Assembly: GCA_023453655.1 (NCBI GenBank)
Contig: JAEXTE010000087.1
Span: 1-21,220, forward strand
Length of the DNA stretch: 21,220 bases
Direction: 5' to 3'
Source: Pseudomonadota bacterium
GTDB lineage: Bacteria; Pseudomonadota; Gammaproteobacteria; Xanthomonadales; Xanthomonadaceae
Shown: piece by piece, positions 7,492 through 13,526 of the stretch
How the letters are laid out: each line of letters opens with the position of its first letter
Numbering within the stretch: the stretch's first letter is position 1
Notes under the pieces: generated by a model
What the model was told of the DNA's origin: nothing
Database searches by the model: none
Seen by the model: only the letters and a program-made list of their open reading frames with translations
Translations under genes and position numbers: made by a program

Positions 7492-8567
7492 GCACGGTGA
7501 CGCCCTTGCGCCCCGCCGCACCCCCGCGCACCGGCCGCGTCGCCCTGCTCGGCACCGGCGTGGTCGGCAGCGCCGTGGTCGAACGTTACCGGCAGCTGCG
7601 CGTGCGCGGCGTGCCGCTGCCGCCCTTCGCCTGGCTGAGCAACTCGCGCGTGCAGGTCGGCGCCGGCGACTGCCTGGAGACGGCAATCGCACAGGCCCGC
7701 TCGGCGCCGCGCTCGGGCGGCCCCGTCCCGCCCTGGGCCGAAGGCGAGTCGCTGGCGCGCGGCGACATCGTCATCGACGCCACCGCCAGCGACACCGTCG
7801 CCGGCTGGCATCCGGAATGGCTGCTGCGCGGCATCCACGTGGTCACCGCGAACAAGCTCGGCAACGGCGGCGACCTGGCGCGTGCGCAGGCGATCGTCGA
7901 GGCTCAGCGCGAAGGCGCGCGCTACGGGGATTCGGCCACGGTCGGCGCCGGCCTGCCGCTGCTGCGCCTGATCCGCGAACTGGTCGCCGGCGGCGACCGC
8001 ATCCACGCCGTCGAGGGCGTCCTGTCCGGCTCGCTGGCCTGGCTGCTGTCGCGCTACGACGACACCCGCCCGTTCTCCGATCTCGTCCGCGAGGCGCGCG
8101 ACGCCGGCTACGCCGAACCCGACCCGCGCCAGGACCTCTCGGGCGAGGACGTGCGCCGCAAGCTGCTGATCCTCGCCCGCGCCTCGGGCCTGCCGCTGGA
8201 GGCGCGCGAGATCCGGGTGTCGTCGCTGGTGCCCGATGCATTGCGCGATGCGGCGCCGGAGGCGGTCGATGCGCAGCTGGCGGCGCTGGACGCGCCGCTG
8301 CGCGAGCGCTTCCTCAACGCCTACCGCAACGACGCGCGGCTGTGTTTCGTGGGCCGCTTCGACGCCGAGCGCGGCGCCAGCGTCGGCCTGCGGGCGTTGC
8401 CGCTGTCGCATCCGCTGGCCAGCGGCCACGGTACCGACAACCGCGCGGCGATCTTCAGCGACCGCTACAGCGACCAGCCGCTGGTGGTGCAGGGGCCGGG
8501 CGCCGGCGCACGGGTCACCGCGGCCGCGCTTCTGGACGACGTGCTGCGGATCTGGACGGCGCGCTGA
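7488..8567 (+). CDS. hom: Homoserine dehydrogenase, short form without ACT or kinase domain
   Basis: 359 residues. It reduces aspartate semialdehyde to homoserine with NAD(P)H, supplying the substrate of MetX. The N-terminal Rossmann motif is GTGVVG (22-27). VIDATAS (95-101) and TANK (120-123) match the cofactor/substrate region. GLPLLRLIRELVAGGDRI and GVLSGSL (about 177-183) precede the signature ARDAGYAEPDPRQDLSGEDV (203-222), the family's hallmark catalytic segment. The sequence most resembles the C-terminal dehydrogenase domain of ThrA/MetL-type bifunctional enzymes, but no aspartokinase part is present. There is also no C-terminal ACT domain, so threonine feedback of the usual kind is not expected. 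Regulation would come from the operon's riboswitch. It is the last gene of the met operon, followed by a strong hairpin. Confidence 0.92.
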   Translation: MSTVTPLRPAAPPRTGRVALLGTGVVGSAVVERYRQLRVRGVPLPPFAWLSNSRVQVGAGDCLETAIAQARSAPRSGGPVPPWAEGESLARGDIVIDATASDTVAGWHPEWLLRGIHVVTANKLGNGGDLARAQAIVEAQREGARYGDSATVGAGLPLLRLIRELVAGGDRIHAVEGVLSGSLAWLLSRYDDTRPFSDLVREARDAGYAEPDPRQDLSGEDVRRKLLILARASGLPLEAREIRVSSLVPDALRDAAPEAVDAQLAALDAPLRERFLNAYRNDARLCFVGRFDAERGASVGLRALPLSHPLASGHGTDNRAAIFSDRYSDQPLVVQGPGAGARVTAAALLDDVLRIWTAR

Positions 8568-8573
8568 CCCTGC

Positions 8574-8595
8574 CGCGGCGGCCGGCGCCGCCGCG
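8574..8595 (+). terminator. Strong GC hairpin after the met operon
   Basis: CGCGGCGGC and GCCGCCGCG form a perfect 9-bp stem around a CGGC loop, 6 bases after the hom stop. No U-tract follows, so it may be a Rho-assisted terminator or a 3' end protector rather than a classic intrinsic terminator. It separates the operon from the HTH gene. Confidence 0.45.
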
Positions 8596-8627
8596 CCCTG
8601 ATGCGTGCTCGACGGCAGGCATGCATC

Positions 8628-9062
8628 ATGCACGCCATGAAGATCGATCCCGCCCGGATTCGCGCGCTGCGCGCAGCCCGCGCCTGGTCGCAGGAGCAGC
8701 TGGCCGAGGTCGCTGGACTCAGCGTGCGCACCGTGCAGCGCGCGGAAACCGGGGGCACCGCGTCCGCGGAGACGCGGATGGCCCTGGCTTCGGCCCTGGA
8801 GGTGGCGCCGGCCGCCCTGTGCGAGGCGTCCGCTTCGCCTCCTGCGGCCCCGTGCGAATTCCCGGCGTCGCCGCCGTCCGGCGACACGGGCGCGCCGCCG
8901 TCCTGGGCGCGCACGGCGCTCGAACGCTACGGCCTGCTGCTGGTGGGCCTGGCGATCGTGTTCCTGCTGGCCTTCGGCGTCGCCTACCAGGTCGGGCGTG
9001 ATCTCGCGCATCGCGAGGCCCGCGCCGAGTGCGAGGCGGAAGGCCGCGGCGACTGCCGCTGA
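8628..9062 (+). CDS. XRE-type HTH protein with C-terminal membrane anchor
   Basis: 144 residues from the ATG at 8628, which has GGCAGG 8 bases upstream. Starts at 8601 or 8637 in the same frame are alternatives. Residues 7-65 are an HTH_3/Cro-C1 domain (IRALRAARAWSQEQLAEVAG, LSVRTVQRAE, then an ALASAL helix). Residues 66-95 are a low-complexity Ala/Pro/Ser linker. Residues 102-120 form one transmembrane helix (GLLLVGLAIVFLLAFGVAY). The tail YQVGRDLAHREARAECEAEG ends with cysteines at 135 and 143. With the HTH in the cytosol, the Cys-containing tail would lie in the periplasm, which suggests a membrane-tethered regulator that senses something outside. The specific function is unknown. The tail is repeated in the next gene. 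Confidence 0.8.
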   Translation: MHAMKIDPARIRALRAARAWSQEQLAEVAGLSVRTVQRAETGGTASAETRMALASALEVAPAALCEASASPPAAPCEFPASPPSGDTGAPPSWARTALERYGLLLVGLAIVFLLAFGVAYQVGRDLAHREARAECEAEGRGDCR

Positions 9063-9197
9063 CCGGCCCGCGGTCGCGCGCAAGCCACTGATCCGCAATT
9101 GATGTCGCCCGCCTGTCGGGGCGCTGGCGGGTGGCAGTCGTGGTGCCCGCCCGGCCTGGCGGCCAGCATCGTCAGACCGCCAACACGGAGTCCACGG

Positions 9198-9383
9198 ATG
9201 CAGCCGCAGAGATCACCCATCACCCCCGTGCCGCCGCCCGCCGCCACGCGCGCCCTGCACGCGACCGGCTGGCTGCTGGTGCTGGCCCTGCTTGCGGCGC
9301 TGCTGGGCTACCAGATCGGCAGGGACGTCGCCGAGCGCGACAACCGCGCCGACTGCGTCGCCGCCGGCACCGGGTGCCGCTGA
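9198..9383 (+). CDS. Small single-pass membrane protein sharing the tail of the HTH protein
   Basis: 61 residues from the ATG at 9198, supported by GGAG 7 bases upstream. The first 20 residues are Pro-rich (PITPVPPPAA). Residues 22-39 form one hydrophobic helix (WLLVLALLAALLGY), followed by YQIGRDVAERDNRADCVAAG and a final GCR with cysteines at 53 and 60. The tail matches the preceding protein: YQ-V/I-GRD-L/V-A-x-R, then RA-E/D-C, then CR. This indicates a paralog derived by duplication of the C-terminal segment, or a small partner protein. I recognise no named family. Its stop codon and the convergent sdaA stop are only 4 bases apart. Confidence 0.7.
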   Translation: MQPQRSPITPVPPPAATRALHATGWLLVLALLAALLGYQIGRDVAERDNRADCVAAGTGCR

Positions 9384-9387
9384 GCTC

Positions 9388-10770
9388 TCAGCACTCGATG
9401 ACGTTCACCGCCAGGCCGCCGCGGCTGGTTTCCTTGTACTTGTCCTGCATGTCGCGGCCCGTGTCGCGCATGGTGCGGATCACCTTGTCGAGGCTGACCT
9501 TGTGCTTGCCGTCGCCGCGCAGGGCCATGCGGCTGGCGTTGATCGCCTTCACCGAGCCCATCGCGTTGCGCTCGATGCAGGGGATCTGCACCAGGCCGCC
9601 GATCGGGTCGCAGGTCAGGCCGAGGTTGTGTTCCATGCCGATCTCGGCGGCGTTCTCGATCTGCCCGGGCGTCCCGCCCAGTGCCGCGGTCAGGCCGGCG
9701 GCGGCCATCGAGCAGGCCACGCCCACCTCGCCCTGGCAGCCGACCTCGGCGCCGGAGATGCTGGCGTTTTCCTTGTAGAGGATGCCCACCGCGGCCGCGG
9801 TGAGCAGGAAGTCGAACACGCCCTGTTCGCTGGCGTTGGGACAGAAGCGGTCGTAGTAGTGCAGCACCGCCGGGATGATGCCGGCCGCGCCATTGGTGGG
9901 CGCCGTGACCACGCGCCCGCCCGCGGCGTTCTCCTCGTTCACCGCCAGCGCGTAGAGGTTGACCCAGTCGAGCACCGTCAGCGGATCGCGCATTGCCGCT
10001 TCCGGGCGCGAGCGCAATTCGGCGTGCAGGGCGGGCGCGCGTCGCGCCACGTGCAGTCCGCCGGGCAGGGTGCCTTCGGCGCGGATGCCGCGCGCCACGC
10101 AGGCCTGCATCGCCGCCCACAGTTCGCGCAGGCCCTGCGCGATGTCCTCCTCGCTGCGCCACGCCTTCTCGTTCTCCAGCATCAGCTGCGCGATGCTGAG
10201 GCCGTGGGCCTGGGCCTGCGCGAGCAGCTCGTCGCCGCTGCGGAACGGGTAGGGCAGCGGCGTGGTGTCGGCCACGATGCGGTCCTCGGCGGCCTCGTCC
10301 TGGTTCACCACTAAGCCGCCGCCGACCGAGTAGTAATCGCGGGTCGCCAGCACTTCGCCAGCCGCGTCGAACGCGGTGAAGCGCATGCCGTTGGTGTGGT
10401 GCGGGAGCTTCTGGCGCTTGTTCATGACCAGGTCGCGCTTCTCGACGAAGGCGACCGGGTGGCTGCCGCCGAGCAGGAGCCGGCGTTCGCCGCGGATGCG
10501 TTCGAGCGCGGCGGGGATGATGTCCGGATCGATCAGGTTGGGCAGGTGGCCTTCCAGGCCCATCAGCAGGGCCTTGTCGGTACCGTGCCCGCGGCCGGTG
10601 AGGGCCAGCGAGCCGAACACCTCGGCGCGCACCTGCGCGACCTCGTGCAGGCGTCCGGGTTCCACCAGCCAGCGCTGCACGAAGCGCGCGGCCGCGCGCA
10701 TCGGCCCCACCGTGTGGGACGAACTCGGGCCGATGCCGATCTTGTAGAGGTCGAAGGTGCTGACGGACAC
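9388..10770 (-). CDS. sdaA: L-serine dehydratase (iron-sulfur, single-chain)
   Basis: 460 residues, matching single-chain SdaA/SdaB enzymes. It deaminates L-serine to pyruvate and ammonia using an oxygen-sensitive [4Fe-4S] cluster. The N-terminus has the hallmark [14 protein letters not shown] (11-24). Cluster cysteines are Cys345 (GCQGEVG), Cys387 (LTCDPIGG) and Cys398 ([10 protein letters not shown]). The chain ends in Cys460 (NVIEC), equivalent to the C-terminal tail cysteine that occupies the active site as fourth cluster ligand in the Legionella enzyme. The start is a GTG at 10770, preceded by GGGAG at a good distance, and the protein begins exactly where family members do. A TACAAT element (10795-10800, minus strand) is a possible -10. 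It is convergent with the small membrane protein gene and divergent from the glutaredoxin-like gene. Confidence 0.96.
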   Translation of the reverse strand: MSVSTFDLYKIGIGPSSSHTVGPMRAAARFVQRWLVEPGRLHEVAQVRAEVFGSLALTGRGHGTDKALLMGLEGHLPNLIDPDIIPAALERIRGERRLLLGGSHPVAFVEKRDLVMNKRQKLPHHTNGMRFTAFDAAGEVLATRDYYSVGGGLVVNQDEAAEDRIVADTTPLPYPFRSGDELLAQAQAHGLSIAQLMLENEKAWRSEEDIAQGLRELWAAMQACVARGIRAEGTLPGGLHVARRAPALHAELRSRPEAAMRDPLTVLDWVNLYALAVNEENAAGGRVVTAPTNGAAGIIPAVLHYYDRFCPNASEQGVFDFLLTAAAVGILYKENASISGAEVGCQGEVGVACSMAAAGLTAALGGTPGQIENAAEIGMEHNLGLTCDPIGGLVQIPCIERNAMGSVKAINASRMALRGDGKHKVSLDKVIRTMRDTGRDMQDKYKETSRGGLAVNVIEC

Positions 10771-10794
10771 GGCGGGCTCCCGGAAGACAGGCCC

Positions 10795-10800
10795 ATTGTA
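10795..10800 (-). promoter_or_regulatory. Candidate -10 box for sdaA
   Basis: TACAAT on the minus strand, 24 bases before the sdaA GTG and upstream of its GGGAG ribosome binding site. No clear -35 was found at the right spacing. Confidence 0.3.
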
Positions 10801-10873
10801 TTGGTTGCATGGGTAACGGGCGCGCTACGGCGCTTGCGGCTACGCTTGCGCCTTCGCCGCATCCAGCGCCCGC

Positions 10874-11101
10874 ATGTCCCGCCACATCCTGTACCAGCGC
10901 GACGACTGCCACCTGTGCGACCAGGCTCTGGACCTGCTGGCGCGGGTCCGGTTTCCCGAGCCGCGCAGTGTGTTCATCGACGACGACCCCGAACTCGAAG
11001 CGCGCTACGGAACGCGCGTGCCGGTGCTGCACGACACCGCGACCGGAGCCGAACTGGACTGGCCGTTCGATGCGGCGCAACTGCAGGCGGTCGCGCGGTA
11101 A
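10874..11101 (+). CDS. Glutaredoxin-like (DUF836) small thiol protein
   Basis: 75 residues. The N-terminal strand HILYQRDDCHLCDQALDLL has a CxxC pair, Cys12 and Cys15 (CHLC), at the start of the first helix. VFIDDDPELEARYGTRVPVL (33-52) supplies the glutaredoxin-type strand, helix and cis-Pro (TRVPVL). The size and the CxLC pattern fit the DUF836/glutaredoxin-like family of short thioredoxin-fold proteins. These are probable thiol-disulfide proteins, but their substrates are unknown. The ATG at 10874 starts the protein directly before its first beta strand. No clear Shine-Dalgarno is visible. The gene is divergent from sdaA with about 103 bases between starts. Confidence 0.85.
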   Translation: MSRHILYQRDDCHLCDQALDLLARVRFPEPRSVFIDDDPELEARYGTRVPVLHDTATGAELDWPFDAAQLQAVAR

Positions 11102-11106
11102 AGGCG

Positions 11107-11453
11107 ATGGCGCTGGCCGCCGCTCCGGCGCTGCCGGAGGGCGACGCGCCCGGCGTGCACCGGGCAAAGCCCGCGGGCGCGACCGATCCGGTCCGCTGGC
11201 AGCGCGTGGCGGTGGGCGAAGTGGGTGGACGTCGCGCGGATCGGACGCATCGTCGTGCTGCGCGCGGCGACCAGCGCGTCCCGCGAACTGGATCCGGCCA
11301 ACCTGCGCCGGATGCCCGCGACAGTGCCGCGCCGCTGCAGCCGGTCGCCAGGGCGCCGCGGCAGCCGCGTGACGGCGTCTGGATGCGCCGCTGCTGATGC
11401 GTTCGCGACAGGTGCCGGACCCGGAGATCCATGCCGACGCGGCTGGAATGTAA
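11107..11453 (+). pseudogene. Probable frameshifted remnant of a small unrecognised gene
   Basis: This gap shows codon-like sequence that jumps between all three plus frames. From 11107 it reads MALAAAPALPEGDAPG and later PVRWQRVAVGEV. At about 11222-11225 it continues in another frame as WVDVARIGRIVVL and RELDPANLRRM. The end reads in the third frame as LDAPLLMRSRQVPDPEIHAD up to a TAA at 11451. Each piece has GC-rich third positions and a sensible composition, but no single frame spans the region. Two +1 shifts would be needed. The region also holds hairpins (CTCCGGC-GCT-GCCGGAG at 11123-11139; CGGGC-AAA-GCCCG at about 11159-11171) that could be the terminator of the preceding gene. Plain intergenic DNA or sequencing error are alternatives. 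The ancestral family is not recognised. Confidence 0.3.
11123..11139 (+). terminator. Hairpin downstream of the glutaredoxin-like gene
   Basis: CTCCGGC-GCT-GCCGGAG is a perfect 7-bp stem with a triloop, 21 bases past the stop codon. No U-run follows, so termination is uncertain. Confidence 0.3.
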
Positions 11454-11512
11454 GGCTGGCTTGCGTCGGAAGACCGTGCGCGCGCCCGCTTCGAGCCGCC
11501 GTCGGCCCCTGA

Positions 11513-12076
11513 TCAGGGCGCCGGATGGAGGTAGACGCGGGTGCTGATCGCCACTTCGTCGGGGATCGTGCCGGTATCGGCCCAGTCGCCGCCACCGACG
11601 CCGAACTGCAGCCGCTTGACCGTGGCACGACCCGACAGCAGGGCCGGTTTGCCCGGCGTCCAGGTGAATTCGAGGGTGACCGGCTGGCTGACGCCGCGCA
11701 GGCTGAGGGTGCCGTCGGCGGCATAGCGGTTCTCGCCGAGCGGACGGACGCCTTCGGCCACGTAGCGCGCCTGCGCGAAGCGGGCGACATCGAAGAAGTC
11801 GGCGCCGGCCAGGGTGGAGTCGCGGTCGGCGTTGCCGGTGCGGGTGCCGGCCAGGTCGATGGTGACATCGAGCCGCGCCTGGCCCGGCTGGGCCGGGTCG
11901 AAGCTCAGCTTCGTGTCGAAGCCGCCGAACTGGCCGCTGAACACTTCGCCGTCGTACTTCGTCGCGAAGGCCAGCGAGGAACCGGGCGCCTGCACGTAAT
12001 CGGCGGCATGGGCGGGGGCGAGCATCGACACCAGCAGGGCGGCGACGGCGGCGGGGGTCGTGAGGGGGTGGGACAT
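11513..12076 (-). CDS. Periplasmic YceI-family protein
   Basis: 187 residues. Residues 1-24 are a Sec signal peptide (VAALLVSMLAPAHAA, cleaved after AHA). The rest is a YceI lipocalin-like barrel, a family that binds amphiphilic or isoprenoid-type molecules in the periplasm. Landmarks are YVQAPGSSLAFATKYDGEVF near the mature N-terminus, DTKLSFDPAQPGQARLDVTI, FFDVARFAQARYVAEGV (the family F-D-x-x-x-F/Y-P-x-A segment) and LSLRGVSQPVTLEF, then a C-terminal EVAISTRVYL. It lies one base downstream of the cytochrome b561 stop. Its stop codon lies in a 12-bp palindrome (CCCTGATCAGGG, 11507-11518). Together with cytochrome b561, a role in quinone-related or lipid redox handling is plausible but unproven. 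Confidence 0.9.
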   Translation of the reverse strand: MSHPLTTPAAVAALLVSMLAPAHAADYVQAPGSSLAFATKYDGEVFSGQFGGFDTKLSFDPAQPGQARLDVTIDLAGTRTGNADRDSTLAGADFFDVARFAQARYVAEGVRPLGENRYAADGTLSLRGVSQPVTLEFTWTPGKPALLSGRATVKRLQFGVGGGDWADTGTIPDEVAISTRVYLHPAP

Positions 12077-12077
12077 G

Positions 12078-12656
12078 TCAGGGCTCCTGGCCGGATCGGG
12101 CGCGGGCGCCGCGCGCTGGCAGCATGCGCAGCAGGGTGTCGTCGCGCTGGAACAGGTGATGGTAGAAGGCCGCCCCTGCATGGGCGGCCACCAGCGCCAC
12201 CAGCACCCAGAACAGCAGGCCGTGCGCCTCGCGCGCGGCATCGGCCAGCCATTCGCTGGGCGCCACCAGCTTCGGCACCGCGAACTGCCCGAAATAGCGG
12301 AACGGGCGCAGCCCGCTGGCAGAATCGTAGAGCCAGCCCGACAGCGGCATCGCCAGCGCCACGGCGTACAGCAGCCAGTGGGTGAGGCTGGCAATCGCGG
12401 CCTGCCAGCCGGGCGTGCCGGCCACGGGCGCGGGCGCGCCTGCGTACAGGCGCCAGCCCAGGCGCGCCAGCATCAGCGCCAGCACGGTGATGCCAAGCGA
12501 CTTGTGGGCGGTATAGACCCAGAAGTACTTCGGCGTGCGCGGCAGTTCGTCCATGACGAGGCCGGCGACGGCCAGCACCAGGATCAGCAGCACGATCAGC
12601 CAGTGGAAGGCCTGGCTGACGGCACCCCAGCGTTCGCGGGTGTTGCGCAGGGTCAC
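12078..12656 (-). CDS. Cytochrome b561 (prokaryotic, CybB type)
   Basis: 192 residues, close to the usual 175-190. Four transmembrane helices carry the conserved haem-ligand histidines: His18 (AFHWL), His51 (TAHKSLG), His145 (AHGLLFW) and His159 (AAHAG). His93 (LTHWLLY) and the His166-His167 pair (YHHLFQRDD) are further conserved positions. This family holds two b-type haems in the inner membrane and passes electrons from the quinone pool to partners. The start is a GTG at 12656 that overlaps the upstream YceI stop (GTGA, 12653-12656). The downstream YceI start is one base after its stop, so the three genes form one coupled unit. Electron donors and acceptors are not evident from sequence. 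Confidence 0.93.
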   Translation of the reverse strand: MTLRNTRERWGAVSQAFHWLIVLLILVLAVAGLVMDELPRTPKYFWVYTAHKSLGITVLALMLARLGWRLYAGAPAPVAGTPGWQAAIASLTHWLLYAVALAMPLSGWLYDSASGLRPFRYFGQFAVPKLVAPSEWLADAAREAHGLLFWVLVALVAAHAGAAFYHHLFQRDDTLLRMLPARGARARSGQEP

Positions 12657-13381
12657 GGGACGGACTCCGGTTGGGAAACGGGTTCGGGCTCGGCCTGCCC
12701 GGAGGCGTCTTCAGATTCAGAGGGCGCCTGCCGGGTCTGCGGCGTTGGACCGGCGGCATCGTCCTGCGGTTCCGCCGCGCCCGGATCGCGCGTGCGGGTG
12801 GCCTCCGCCTCGATCCGCAGTTCCACCGCATCGCCGATCATCGAGCGCCAGGCGGTGATGCCGAAGTCGGCGCGGCTCAGGGTCGTGGTCGCGGAGAATC
12901 CGACCGTGCGCCGGAACGGCGGCAGCGGATGGCGACTGGCATCGTTGAGCCGCACCTGCAGCGCCACCTCGCGGGTCACGCCGCGCAGGTCGAGCTCGCC
13001 GTGGACGATGGCGCTGCGCTCGTCCAGCGCCTCGACGCGGGTGGAGCGGAAACGTGCGACCGGATGTGTGCCGGCATCGAGCAGGTTGCGCCCCAGCGTG
13101 GCCTTGTTCCAGGCCTCGTCGCCGAAATCCAGCCGCTGCAGCGGGATCTCGACCTCCACGCGCGCCTGCGACCAGTCGCCGGGAGCGAAGTGGATGGTGC
13201 CGGTGCTGCCCGACACCGTGCCCAGCGCGGTGGAGAAGCCGGCGTGGTCGACGGCCACCAGGATGCGCGTATGCACCGGATCGAGCGCATAGGCAGGCGG
13301 CGCGGCCCGGGCACTCGCGGCCACGGCCGAAGCGAGCAGCAGGCAGGCGATCGCGGACAGTCGCGGCAGGAGGCGGGGCAT
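12653..13381 (-). CDS. YceI-family protein with acidic, Pro-rich C-terminal tail
   Basis: 242 residues. A Sec signal peptide (about 1-26, ending SARA) precedes a YceI domain (about 28-196): YALDPVHTRILVAVDHAGFS at the start, TIHFAPGDWSQARVEVEIPL, NLLDAGTHPVARFRSTRVEA, HGELDLRGVTREVALQV, and FGITAWRSMIGDAVELRIEA at the end. The last ~45 residues are an unusual low-complexity tail rich in Glu, Pro, Ser and Gln, absent from the shorter YceI protein of this operon. It is first in the minus-strand unit YceI - cytochrome b561 - YceI. A TAGAAT element at 13409-13414 (minus strand) is a possible -10. The bound ligand is unknown. Confidence 0.9.
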   Translation of the reverse strand: MPRLLPRLSAIACLLLASAVAASARAAPPAYALDPVHTRILVAVDHAGFSTALGTVSGSTGTIHFAPGDWSQARVEVEIPLQRLDFGDEAWNKATLGRNLLDAGTHPVARFRSTRVEALDERSAIVHGELDLRGVTREVALQVRLNDASRHPLPPFRRTVGFSATTTLSRADFGITAWRSMIGDAVELRIEAEATRTRDPGAAEPQDDAAGPTPQTRQAPSESEDASGQAEPEPVSQPESVP

Positions 13382-13408
13382 CGGCGGCTCGCGGGCGGGT
13401 AGTGCGGC

Positions 13409-13414
13409 ATTCTA
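13409..13414 (-). promoter_or_regulatory. Candidate -10 box of the YceI-b561-YceI operon
   Basis: TAGAAT on the minus strand, 27 bases upstream of the YceI ATG, in an AT-poor gap between divergent genes. No good -35 partner is seen. Confidence 0.3.
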
Positions 13415-13526
13415 GGCCGCGCCGACGCCGGCCACGCGGGCTTGCGCCGACAACGGTGCGTTGCGACGATGCCGGGTCGCGCGCCGCGGGTGCGCCAGGG
13501 ACGGGCGTGGCGAGCAGGGGAGGCCG

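Noticed and set aside
9379..9392. GCTGAG-CT-CTCAGC palindrome at the convergent stops as a bidirectional terminator
   Set aside because: The 2-nt centre cannot form a proper loop and there are no U-runs. It is mostly the two stop codons facing each other.
11225..11512. A 95-codon plus frame in the gap after the glutaredoxin-like gene, as an intact gene
   Set aside because: Only its first third looks protein-like. The remainder is Arg/Cys-rich, and the coding-like signal moves to another frame, so it was listed as part of a possible remnant instead.
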